A stretch of 51,329 nucleotides of DNA from Acidobacteriota bacterium (GTDB lineage Bacteria > Acidobacteriota > Vicinamibacteria > Vicinamibacterales > UBA8438). Numbering within the stretch: position 1 is the stretch's first letter; each line of letters opens with the position of its first letter. The position numbers and the translations under genes are program-made. Below the pieces are notes generated by a model. The model was not told the origin of the DNA. It did no database searches and saw nothing but the letters and a program-made list of their open reading frames with translations. Shown in pieces: positions 44,825 to 51,329 of this stretch. The stretch lies in contig DQNS01000146.1 of assembly GCA_015659035.1 (NCBI GenBank), forward strand, positions 1 through 51,329. The letters are read 5' to 3'.

Positions 44825-46197
44825 GGCTGCGTTCCTTTCGCGTCGAGCCCGGCGGGCGGCTCGGGCGATACCGTCAAGGTCATCCCGTCGACTGCGACCA
44901 CCCGCACCCGGGCGCCCTGTGGAATCGGCTGATCCGCGATCGCCGACCAGAACTCACCGTGGGTGGCGACACGGCCCGCCGCGCCCGGAGCGATCGCGTC
45001 GAGCACCTCACCCGACTCGTCGACCATGCCGGCAACCCCGGTCACCGAACAACGGATCTGCGCGCGAACCGCGAGCCGCGTGACGAACGTCACGATCGCC
45101 GCCAGCGCCAATATCGTCGAGATGATGAACGGCCATCCCAGCTGCCACTCGGGCGAGGGCGAGTCTATCAGCATCACGAGCCCGAGGACCATGCTGACGA
45201 GACCGCCGGCGGCGAGTAGGCCAAAGCTCGCCGTGACCATCTCCAGCACGAGCAGCGCGAGCCCGAACAGCACCAGGAGCAGCCCGACGGCGTTGATCGG
45301 GATGATCTGGAACGCGAAGAACGCGAGCAATAAACAGAGCCCGCCCACCACACCGGGCAGGATCGCCCCTGGGTTCCACAGCTCGATGGTCAACCCGAGT
45401 GTGCCGAGACTGAACAGCAGCACCGCGACCTGTGGATGCGCAATGGTGCTCAGCAGCCGCTGGCGCCAGTTCATCTCGATCCGGTCGACCCGCGCGTTGG
45501 CGGTGTGCAGCACCTCGGTGCGCCCATCCCACCGCGTCACCGCGCGACCGTCGAGCGCCTCGAGCAACGCATCCAGATCGTCGACCACCAGGTCGATCAG
45601 CGGGGGTGTGGCCCTCAGCGCCTCCGCCGCGGTGAACGACTGGCTCTCGGTGACCGCCTTCTCGGCCAGCTCGACGTTCCGTCCGCGCTGGCTCGCCGTA
45701 GAACGCGCATCGGCGGCGACATCCGATGCCGCCTTTTCAGCCATGGTGTCGTCCATCGGCTGCCCGGTGCCGGCCACCGGGTGCGCGGCGCCGAAGTGCG
45801 TGCCGGGCGCCATCGCGGCGACATCGGCCGCGATCGTGATCAGGAACCCAGCCGAGGCGGCCCGGGCCCCGCTCGGTCCGACCCAGACGGCCACCGGCGT
45901 GCGGGACTCGAAGATGCTGGTGTTGATATCGCGCGTGGAGTCGACGAGGCCACCGGGTGTGTCGAGCACCAGCACCACGAGGTCGGCGCCGGCGGCCGCG
46001 GCATCGTCGAGGACCTGCGCGATGAACTCGGCCGACACCGGAGTGATCAAGGCGTCGACCTCGGCGACGTGCACGAGCGGACGCCCGTCACCGCGGTCGA
46101 GGTCCTGACGAGCGGGCACCGACGCGTCACCCAGCCACGACAGAACCATCCCGGTCGCGAGCAGACGGATCGCCAAGCGGTACCGCTGGACTGTCAT
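44821..46197 (-). CDS. NfeD-type membrane serine protease (1510-N/NfeD1b family)
   Basis: A 458-residue ClpP-fold membrane protease. Signal/anchor at the N-terminus, then the protease domain: [37 protein letters not shown] (nucleophile Ser), and the general-base Lys in [11 protein letters not shown]. Four or five hydrophobic segments follow and a C-terminal OB-fold NfeD domain ([18 protein letters not shown] to [15 protein letters not shown]). In Pyrococcus the homologue cleaves the C-terminus of its stomatin partner. ATG at 46197 is chosen; a GTG six bases upstream is possible. Repeat-derived sequence lies immediately upstream. Confidence 0.9.
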   Translation of the reverse strand: MTVQRYRLAIRLLATGMVLSWLGDASVPARQDLDRGDGRPLVHVAEVDALITPVSAEFIAQVLDDAAAAGADLVVLVLDTPGGLVDSTRDINTSIFESRTPVAVWVGPSGARAASAGFLITIAADVAAMAPGTHFGAAHPVAGTGQPMDDTMAEKAASDVAADARSTASQRGRNVELAEKAVTESQSFTAAEALRATPPLIDLVVDDLDALLEALDGRAVTRWDGRTEVLHTANARVDRIEMNWRQRLLSTIAHPQVAVLLFSLGTLGLTIELWNPGAILPGVVGGLCLLLAFFAFQIIPINAVGLLLVLFGLALLVLEMVTASFGLLAAGGLVSMVLGLVMLIDSPSPEWQLGWPFIISTILALAAIVTFVTRLAVRAQIRCSVTGVAGMVDESGEVLDAIAPGAAGRVATHGEFWSAIADQPIPQGARVRVVAVDGMTLTVSPEPPAGLDAKGTQP

Positions 46198-46276
46198 CGT
46201 CACATTGCCTGGCCCACGGTATCGCGGCGACCACCGGAAACGCAAGGGAGCGAACCGGCCGGTCGGCACCGCCCTG

Positions 46277-46455
46277 AGGGTCCGGTCCAGAATAAGTTCG
46301 CCATTCTTGTGGCCGTCGAGATCGACGCCGCGCACGGCCCCTGCAAGACGCGAGGAGGGAACAGACAGGCGGTATTCGACCCCCGTACGGAATGGTCCAG
46401 CGCCGGCCTCTACGGGATGGATCGGCGGCCAGAAACGTGAAGCTATCCGTGACGC
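46277..46455. repeat. R1 palindromic element, copy e
   Basis: Same termini as copy d (AGGGTCCGGTC..AGAATA at one end, CGGCCAGAAACGTGAAG at the other) in reverse orientation, and the segment GGCCGCCGATCCATCCCG is identical. The central core is more diverged. The right terminus contains the TAG stop of the V4R-like gene (46443-46445). Confidence 0.8.
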
Positions 46456-47042
46456 GCCGACGGGCGCGTCTCCCGCCCACCGATGTGGATGATGAACTCG
46501 CAGGTGCCGTCACCGGTGGCCCGACACCGGGAGAGCTGGACACGAGCCGACATGCCGAAGGACTCGAGGCAGCGCGCGAGGACGGCGCCGTAGAAGCGGC
46601 ACAACGGGGCGCCGACGGGCTCGCGCACATCGCAGAACAACGACCCCTCGAGGGTGACCACCGCCGTGCCGCGCCGCACGAGGGCCCGTAGCCGGCCGTC
46701 GTCGTGCAGCCCGCGGATCATCCGCGCCGCCAACCGCAGGACCACCCGCACCCGAATCGGGCGCGGCAGCCGGTGCAGCAGGGCCCGTCCGACGACCGGC
46801 AGGGCGTCGACCATCCAGTCGGCCGCGTAGCGCCCCGCCCGGTCCACAATCGCGTCGTACTCGGCGCCTTCCTGGCGGAGAAAACTGATGACCGCGGCAA
46901 CGCGGGCGCGGCCCAGCTCCCCCTTTCGGATGCGGACCGCCGTCAGCCAGCTCTCGTAGAACTCGACCCGCGCCGGCATGAGCTCGTTGATCGACTGGTG
47001 CAGACTGGCGGCGAGCACCCGCCCGATTTTCGGCTCCGACAT
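46443..47042 (-). CDS. V4R-domain-like protein
   Basis: A 199-residue cytosolic protein. The C-terminal part (CRFYGAVLARCLESFG followed by RVQLSRCRATGDGTCEFIIHI) matches the V4R pattern of a Cys- and Gly-containing small-molecule-binding domain (x-C-x-A-x-G-x3-C-x-F). The N-terminal ~100 residues are helical with no assignment. V4R domains act in ligand sensing or with chaperone-like partners. The last residues (RHG) and the TAG stop fall in R1 copy e, so the C-terminus may have been altered by its insertion. No clear ribosome site precedes ATG 47042. Confidence 0.6.
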   Translation of the reverse strand: MSEPKIGRVLAASLHQSINELMPARVEFYESWLTAVRIRKGELGRARVAAVISFLRQEGAEYDAIVDRAGRYAADWMVDALPVVGRALLHRLPRPIRVRVVLRLAARMIRGLHDDGRLRALVRRGTAVVTLEGSLFCDVREPVGAPLCRFYGAVLARCLESFGMSARVQLSRCRATGDGTCEFIIHIGGRETRPSARHG

Positions 47043-47070
47043 GAAAGGGATCTGCTAAGGTTGCTGGCAC

Positions 47071-47165
47071 GTGTTCCGAGTCAGAAGTTCGCGAACAAAT
47101 CTTTCCGGCGTCGTACGCATGCCGCGTCCGGCCATGGCAAGACGCGACGAGGGAGCATACCGGTG
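47071..47165. repeat. R1 palindromic element, copy f (partial)
   Basis: The left terminus GTGTTCCGAGTCAGAAG and TTCGCGAAC are shared with copy c. The core portion GCAAGACGCGACGAGGGAGC runs up to ATACCGGTG. The GAGGGAG of the core serves as the ribosome site of mobA and the GTG as its start codon. The other half of the element is missing. Confidence 0.75.
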
Positions 47166-47756
47166 CGGACTGCGGCCATTATTGCGGGAGGCCGGGCGCA
47201 GCGCCTCGGCGGGCTCGACAAGAGCAATCTCGTCATCGGCGGCAGACGCATCATCGATCGGCAACTGTCCGTCCTGGGGCATGTGGCCGAGCATATCCTG
47301 ATCGTCTCGAACGACCATTACGCCTTCCGTGCCTCGGGGCTGCAGGTGTGCGCGGATCTCATCCAGGGTGCCGGCCCGCTCAGTGGTCTCTACACGGCGC
47401 TGGTCAGATCGCCGACCGCCCAGACGATCGTGGTGGCCTGTGACCTGCCGTTTCTGACGGTGTCGTTCCTGCGTCATCTCGCGGCCAGGGCGCGCGGCGC
47501 AGACGCGGCAATTCCCCGGACCGCCACGGGCACAGAGCCGCTCTGCGCCGTGTACGACCGCGCCTGTGTCGAGCCGATCCGCGCCCGACTCGAGCGCGGC
47601 GAGCTCCGGGTATCAGCACTCGGCGACGCGATACGGGTGACGGACATCGGACCATCGGAGGTTGCGCCGTTCGACCCCGCCGGCACGCTGTTCTTCAACG
47701 TCAACACGCCCGATGACTACACACGCGCGAACGATCTAGCAGCCCGCGGACACTAG
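47163..47756 (+). CDS. mobA: Molybdenum cofactor guanylyltransferase (MobA-like)
   Basis: A 197-residue nucleotidyltransferase. N-terminal AAIIAGGRAQRLGGLDKSNLVIGGR is the GTP-binding LxGGxxxRxGxxKxxxxxxG motif, DLIQGAGPLSGLYTAL and VVACDLPFL (metal-binding Asp) follow, and it ends FFNVNTPDDYTRA. It adds GMP to molybdopterin. The start is a GTG at 47163, seven bases after GAGGGAG; both lie in an R1 core. The stop TAG touches R1 copy g. No other molybdopterin genes are in the window, so a related acceptor (NTP_transf_3 family) cannot be excluded. Confidence 0.88.
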   Translation: MRTAAIIAGGRAQRLGGLDKSNLVIGGRRIIDRQLSVLGHVAEHILIVSNDHYAFRASGLQVCADLIQGAGPLSGLYTALVRSPTAQTIVVACDLPFLTVSFLRHLAARARGADAAIPRTATGTEPLCAVYDRACVEPIRARLERGELRVSALGDAIRVTDIGPSEVAPFDPAGTLFFNVNTPDDYTRANDLAARGH

Positions 47757-47938
47757 TGGCTCGTATCAGTGAAATGTGAAGTGGATTCCGCCTTCGTATT
47801 CATGCCGCGACCGGCCATGGCAAGCCGCGACGAAGGAGCATACCGGTAGTATTCGACCGAGGAGCAACGCCGCCAGCCGGGATGCCCCGCCAGGAAGGCG
47901 CTTTACGTTCCACTGATACGGGCCACGAGCCACGCGCG
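47756..47938. repeat. R1 palindromic element, copy g
   Basis: About 183 bases. It has the R1 core in reverse orientation (GCAAGCCGCGACGAAGGAGC, then GTATTCGACCGAGGAGCAAC) but a third kind of terminus: GTGGCTCGTATCAGTG on the left with a near-perfect inverse on the right (CACTGATACGGGCCAC). The left end starts at the last base of the mobA stop codon. Confidence 0.85.
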
Positions 47939-48001
47939 GGCACCGCCTCACGACCGGGTCGATCGCCCAATGAACGCAGAGGGCCCGCACGGACCCTTAT
48001 C

Positions 48002-50029
48002 ATGATACTGCCGCTGCACACACACCTGCGTGACCGCATCACCGCGGCGCTGAAGGACCGCTATGCGATCGATCCGTCGTCGATGCCGGCGATCGTCATC
48101 GAGTATCCGCCGAACCGGCGGCTTGGCGACCTCGCCGTCACCGTCGCCTTCGAGCTCGCGCGCACCCTGCGCAAGGCCCCGCGCGCGATTGCCCAGGACA
48201 TTGCCGAAACGGTCGGCGAGCTGAGCGGGATCGGCCGGCTGGAACCGACCGGTGCCGGATATCTCAACGTCTTTCTCGACCGGGCAACGTTCGCGCGAGA
48301 CCGGGTGGCCGGCGACGCGCCGACCGCCGGGACCGCCGCCGGTCTCAAGACGATCGTCGAACACACGGCGATCAACCCGAACAAGGCGGCTCACGTCGGG
48401 CACCTCAGGAACGCCGCGCTCGGCGACACGCTGTGCCGGCTGCTCCGGTTCCGGGGCGCCGAGGTCGAGGTCCAGAACTACATCGACGACACCGGCGTCC
48501 AGGTGGCCGACGTCGTGGTCGGGTTGCGTGAGCTCGAAGGCACAGGGCTCGACGAGCTGCGGCCGCTCGTCGACGCACCGGGGTTCGACTACTACTGCTG
48601 GGATCTATATGCCCGGGTCACGCGGTGGTATGACGCCGACGACACCCGTCTGACGCACCGGCGCACTGCACTCCGGGACCTGGAGCACAACACGGACCCC
48701 ACGGCCGCGATGGCGCGGCTGCTGACCGACCGGATCGTGCGGTGTCACCTGCGGACGATGGCGCGGCTCGGCGTCGAGTACGACCTGCTGAGCTGGGAGG
48801 GGGACCTCCTCCGTCTGGAGTTCTGGACCCGCGCCTTCGAGCTGCTGAAGGCCTCCGGAACGGTGTTCCTGCAACAGGACGGCAGGCTCGCCGGGTGCTG
48901 GGTGATGCCGATCGACGACGGTGCCGCCAGGGACGAGGACGCCCGGTCGGACGACGCGGCCCAGGCCAGCTCGGACGACGACACCCGGGCCAAGGTCATC
49001 GTGCGGTCCGACGGCACGGTCACCTACGTCGGCAAGGACATCGCCTATCAACTCTGGAAGTTCGGGCTACTCGGCAGGGACTTTCACTATCGCTGGTTCG
49101 ACACGCAGCTGTCCGGTCGTCCCTTGTGGGCGACGTCGAGTCGCGACACCCCAGTCTCCCCGGACCGGGGACCGGTGCCCCGCTTCGGCCGAGCGGACGC
49201 GGTGTACAACGTCATCGACACGCGGCAGAGCTATCTGCAGCGGCTCCTCGTGCAGGCCCTGACGGCGATGCAGCACCCGCGGGAGGCGGAGCGGTCTGTT
49301 CACTTCTCGTATGAAATGGTTGCGTTGTCCCACGCGACCGCGCGCGCGCTCGGCTACCAAGACGCTGACTCGGAGGCAGGCACGCCGTTTGTCGAGGTCT
49401 CGGGCCGGAAGGGCCTCGGCGTCAAGGCCGACGACCTGCTCGACCAGGTGAGGGAGCGGGCGGAGCGCGAGGTCGCGGCCCGCCACGCCGACCTGGCCGC
49501 AGCCGAACGCCGGCGGATCGCGGGAATGATCGGGACGGCGGCGGTTCGATATTTTCTGATCAAGTTCTCGCGGGGCAAGGTGATCGCGTTCGATATCGAC
49601 GAAGCGCTCAGCTTCGAGGGTGAGACCGGCCCCTACCTGCAATACGCCACCGTCCGCGCGCGGAAGATCCTCCAGAAACTGCGGGACCGCGACGGTATCG
49701 AGACAACGGCGCTGCTCGAGAGTCTGGCGTCGACACCCGCCGACAGCCTGACGAGCGAGTCCGGCGACGCGCTGTGGGACCTGATCCTGGAAGCCTCACG
49801 ACTGGACGAGGTGACCGAGCAGGCGGTGCGCACACTCGAGCTGTCGGTCCTTGCCAAGTACGCGTTCGGGTTGGCGCAGCGCTTCAACGGCTTCTACCAC
49901 AGCAGCCCGGTCATCGCCGAAGAGAACGAGGCGGTGCGACGCTGGCGGGCGGCCGGCGTCCACTACTTCCAATCGCAGATGACGCGCGCGCTGCAGCTGA
50001 TGGGATGTGAGGTGCCGCCGCGGATGTAA
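48002..50029 (+). CDS. argS: Arginyl-tRNA synthetase
   Basis: A 675-residue class I synthetase. N-terminal tRNA D-loop-binding domain (IVIEYPPNRRLGDLAVTVAFELAR with a break), the HIGH motif as NPNKAAHVGHLRNAALGD, QNYIDDTGVQVADV, the KMSKS region in relaxed form (VSGRKGLGVKADDLLDQV) as is common in ArgRS, and the DALR anticodon domain (VLAKYAFGLAQRFNGFYH). An acidic, low-complexity insert lies around residues 303-325 (DDGAARDEDARSDDAAQ), unusual for the family. ATG at 48002 is preceded by only a weak ribosome site. Confidence 0.96.
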   Translation: MILPLHTHLRDRITAALKDRYAIDPSSMPAIVIEYPPNRRLGDLAVTVAFELARTLRKAPRAIAQDIAETVGELSGIGRLEPTGAGYLNVFLDRATFARDRVAGDAPTAGTAAGLKTIVEHTAINPNKAAHVGHLRNAALGDTLCRLLRFRGAEVEVQNYIDDTGVQVADVVVGLRELEGTGLDELRPLVDAPGFDYYCWDLYARVTRWYDADDTRLTHRRTALRDLEHNTDPTAAMARLLTDRIVRCHLRTMARLGVEYDLLSWEGDLLRLEFWTRAFELLKASGTVFLQQDGRLAGCWVMPIDDGAARDEDARSDDAAQASSDDDTRAKVIVRSDGTVTYVGKDIAYQLWKFGLLGRDFHYRWFDTQLSGRPLWATSSRDTPVSPDRGPVPRFGRADAVYNVIDTRQSYLQRLLVQALTAMQHPREAERSVHFSYEMVALSHATARALGYQDADSEAGTPFVEVSGRKGLGVKADDLLDQVRERAEREVAARHADLAAAERRRIAGMIGTAAVRYFLIKFSRGKVIAFDIDEALSFEGETGPYLQYATVRARKILQKLRDRDGIETTALLESLASTPADSLTSESGDALWDLILEASRLDEVTEQAVRTLELSVLAKYAFGLAQRFNGFYHSSPVIAEENEAVRRWRAAGVHYFQSQMTRALQLMGCEVPPRM

Positions 50030-50032
50030 GGG

Positions 50033-50053
50033 CCCTCTCCCGGAGGGAGAGGG
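50033..50053. repeat. R3 hairpin CCCTCTCCC / GGGAGAGGG
   Basis: Perfect 9-base stem with a GGA loop, four bases after the argS stop. The following ~35 bases resemble those after the first R3 copy (19037) and end at the stop codon of the minus-strand gene at 50083. It may serve as a bidirectional transcript-end structure. Confidence 0.8.
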
Positions 50054-50082
50054 AGGAACGAGAGCGCTCTCTTCGAGGACCT

Positions 50083-50814
50083 CTATTGATCGAACCGCAC
50101 CGTCGGTAGCCGGAAGCGCTCCAACAGCAGCCGGTCGGTGCAGGCCGTCAGCGCGCGGGCGAAGGGCGCCTCGGCCATGCGTGTCTTGAACGGCGCCAGC
50201 TCGGCGCGCGCCGCATCCTGGATGCCCTCCAGCAGCGACCCCGCTGCCGTCCGGGCGGCCACGATCAACGCCTGGTCGATCGTGGCGAGCCGCTCAACCA
50301 GCACCGCTCGGGCCTCCCCTCGCGCGCTGCGCGCGTCGTGCCGGAGGAGGTCCAGGTCCGCGATCACCTGCTCGAGCGCCGCGTGGATGCCCGGTGCCGC
50401 CTCGCGCAGCGCGAGCTGATTCGTTGCCCGGGTCAGGACCCGGTCGATGTGCGCGGGCAGGCTGACGCGGCGTCGAACCGGCCGGTCGGCCTGATGCGCC
50501 GGCGCGGCCGAGCCTGCCTCATTGGCCGGTCGGTCCGGGATGAGGGTCACCCCGACGGCGCGGCGCCACTCGTCGAACACATCGAGGACGTCAGCCTCGC
50601 AGTACTCGATCCGCAATGGTCGCCGTGTCTGCCCGGCGGCACGATAGCGCTCCAGCTTCCGGTCGATGCCACGAACCACCACCTGGAGCGGCACCCCGAC
50701 TTCGGCCCAGCCACGCACCCGCTCGAAGGCCGGCCCCACGATGCGAATCAGATGCCCCTCGTTCCGGCGGCACAGGTACGTCTCGATCTCGCGGCAATAG
50801 GCGCCCGGATCCAT
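50083..50814 (-). CDS. Conserved hypothetical protein next to coaX
   Basis: A 243-residue soluble, mostly helical protein that I do not recognise. N-terminus MDPGAYCREIETYLCRRNEGHLIRIVGPAFERVRGWAE in two blocks, then a charged region with RPLRIEYCEADVLDVFDEWRRA. After a proline/alanine-rich linker (~95-115) the second half is predicted coiled helix (ALEQVIADLDLLRHDARSA). Cysteines near positions 7, 15 and 70 could be functional. ATG at 50814 follows GAGG at six bases. It precedes no obvious partner other than coaX upstream; convergent with argS. Confidence 0.65.
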   Translation of the reverse strand: MDPGAYCREIETYLCRRNEGHLIRIVGPAFERVRGWAEVGVPLQVVVRGIDRKLERYRAAGQTRRPLRIEYCEADVLDVFDEWRRAVGVTLIPDRPANEAGSAAPAHQADRPVRRRVSLPAHIDRVLTRATNQLALREAAPGIHAALEQVIADLDLLRHDARSARGEARAVLVERLATIDQALIVAARTAAGSLLEGIQDAARAELAPFKTRMAEAPFARALTACTDRLLLERFRLPTVRFDQ

Positions 50815-50828
50815 CACCGACCTCACTC

Positions 50829-50941
<113 letters not shown>

Positions 50942-50948
50942 GGCACAG

Positions 50949-51329
50949 CTATACGTTCCGATTCCAGGCTAGGCGGAGACCGTGAAGCGTCAGGTCCGGA
51001 CTGACGTGGTCGATGGCGGGGGTCTCCCCGGCGATGGTCCCGGCCAAACCGCCCGTGGCCACACAGACCGCCGGCTGGTCGCCGCCAATCTCGGCACGCA
51101 GACGGGCGACGAGACCCTCGACCATCGCGACATACCCGAAGTACAACCCCGATCGTATCGACCCCATCGTGCTCGTTCCGATGAGCTGGTCCGGTCGGCG
51201 GACATCGACCCGCGGCAGGCGCGCAGCCCGCTGAAACAACGCGTCGGCCGAGATCTCGACACCCGGGCAGATGACACCGCCAAGATACTCACCCGACGCG
51301 GAGATGACGTCGAAGGTGGTCGCGGTCCC
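50949..51329 (-). CDS. coaX: Type III pantothenate kinase CoaX (partial, cut by the window edge)
   Basis: The C-terminal 126 residues of CoaX, first enzyme of CoA synthesis. Visible: GTATTFDVIS with the conserved Thr and Asp of the ASKHA fold, GGVICPGVEISADALF, PRVDVRRPDQLIGTSTMGSIRSGLYFGYVAMVEGL in two blocks, and VCVATGGLAGTIA. The N-terminal Asp and the start codon lie beyond the right edge. Type III kinases are feedback-insensitive to CoA and common where CoaA is absent. It is separated from the hypothetical gene by repeats. Confidence 0.93.
   Translation of the reverse strand, partial: GTATTFDVISASGEYLGGVICPGVEISADALFQRAARLPRVDVRRPDQLIGTSTMGSIRSGLYFGYVAMVEGLVARLRAEIGGDQPAVCVATGGLAGTIAGETPAIDHVSPDLTLHGLRLAWNRNV

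Overview
The window is about 51.3 kb of high-GC DNA (roughly two thirds G+C by eye) from a diderm, LPS-making bacterium. It carries BamA, an OmpH/Skp chaperone, lipid A enzymes, a Lol exporter and Lnt. Menaquinone is made by the futalosine route. The combination of futalosine genes, LpxI, a DUF6677 protein, HspR-type heat-shock control and many lineage-restricted small genes suggests Acidobacteriota, probably a Vicinamibacteria-like lineage. That placement is inference from gene content, not a computed phylogeny. I found no rRNA, tRNA, CRISPR array, transposase, integrase or phage gene.

Layout, left to right. 0.25-7.0 kb, minus strand: a menaquinone cluster read mqnE-like, mqnA, mqnC, mqnF, mqnP(ubiA), ubiX, menG(ubiE), mostly with overlapping or tightly spaced genes. 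7.1-14.1 kb: envelope genes bamA, ompH, a fused fabZ-lpxA, lpxI and a Gfo/Idh/MocA oxidoreductase. 14.2-18.9 kb: clpC, lolD and a LolC/E permease. 19.1-22.8 kb: lysS, nusB, ribH, an enoyl-CoA hydratase and a VanZ-like protein. 23-28.6 kb: three small membrane proteins, a PfkB kinase, mtnP, a meaB-methylmalonyl-CoA epimerase fusion and an acyl-CoA dehydrogenase. 28.6-31.6 kb: an accessory patch with a small outer-membrane protein, three paralogous exported proteins, a broken chimeric copy and a palindromic element. 31.6-37.7 kb: dnaK, dnaJ, hspR, a DnaC-like ATPase and hemW. 38.2-50.8 kb: PBP1A, prfB (with a programmed frameshift), lnt, a SPOR protein, a slipin-NfeD pair, a V4R-like protein, mobA, argS and a hypothetical gene. 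The right edge cuts through coaX.

The genes are mostly housekeeping; the novelty lies in three places. (1) The gene heading the menaquinone operon looks like an MqnE (aminofutalosine synthase) paralogue that has lost the radical-SAM cysteines. (2) The spacers are full of structured repeats. One family of 150-185 bp palindromic elements (called R1 here) has a shared ~80 bp core inside interchangeable terminal inverted repeats and often sits exactly on a gene's stop codon. There are also smaller palindromes (R2, R3) and about 20 degenerate heptanucleotide tracts (called H7), several in inverted pairs and several running into the 3' ends of genes. (3) Two enzyme pairs are encoded as single proteins: FabZ-LpxA and MeaB-methylmalonyl-CoA epimerase.

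All coordinates were read by hand. Family names rest on motif recognition, not on searches.
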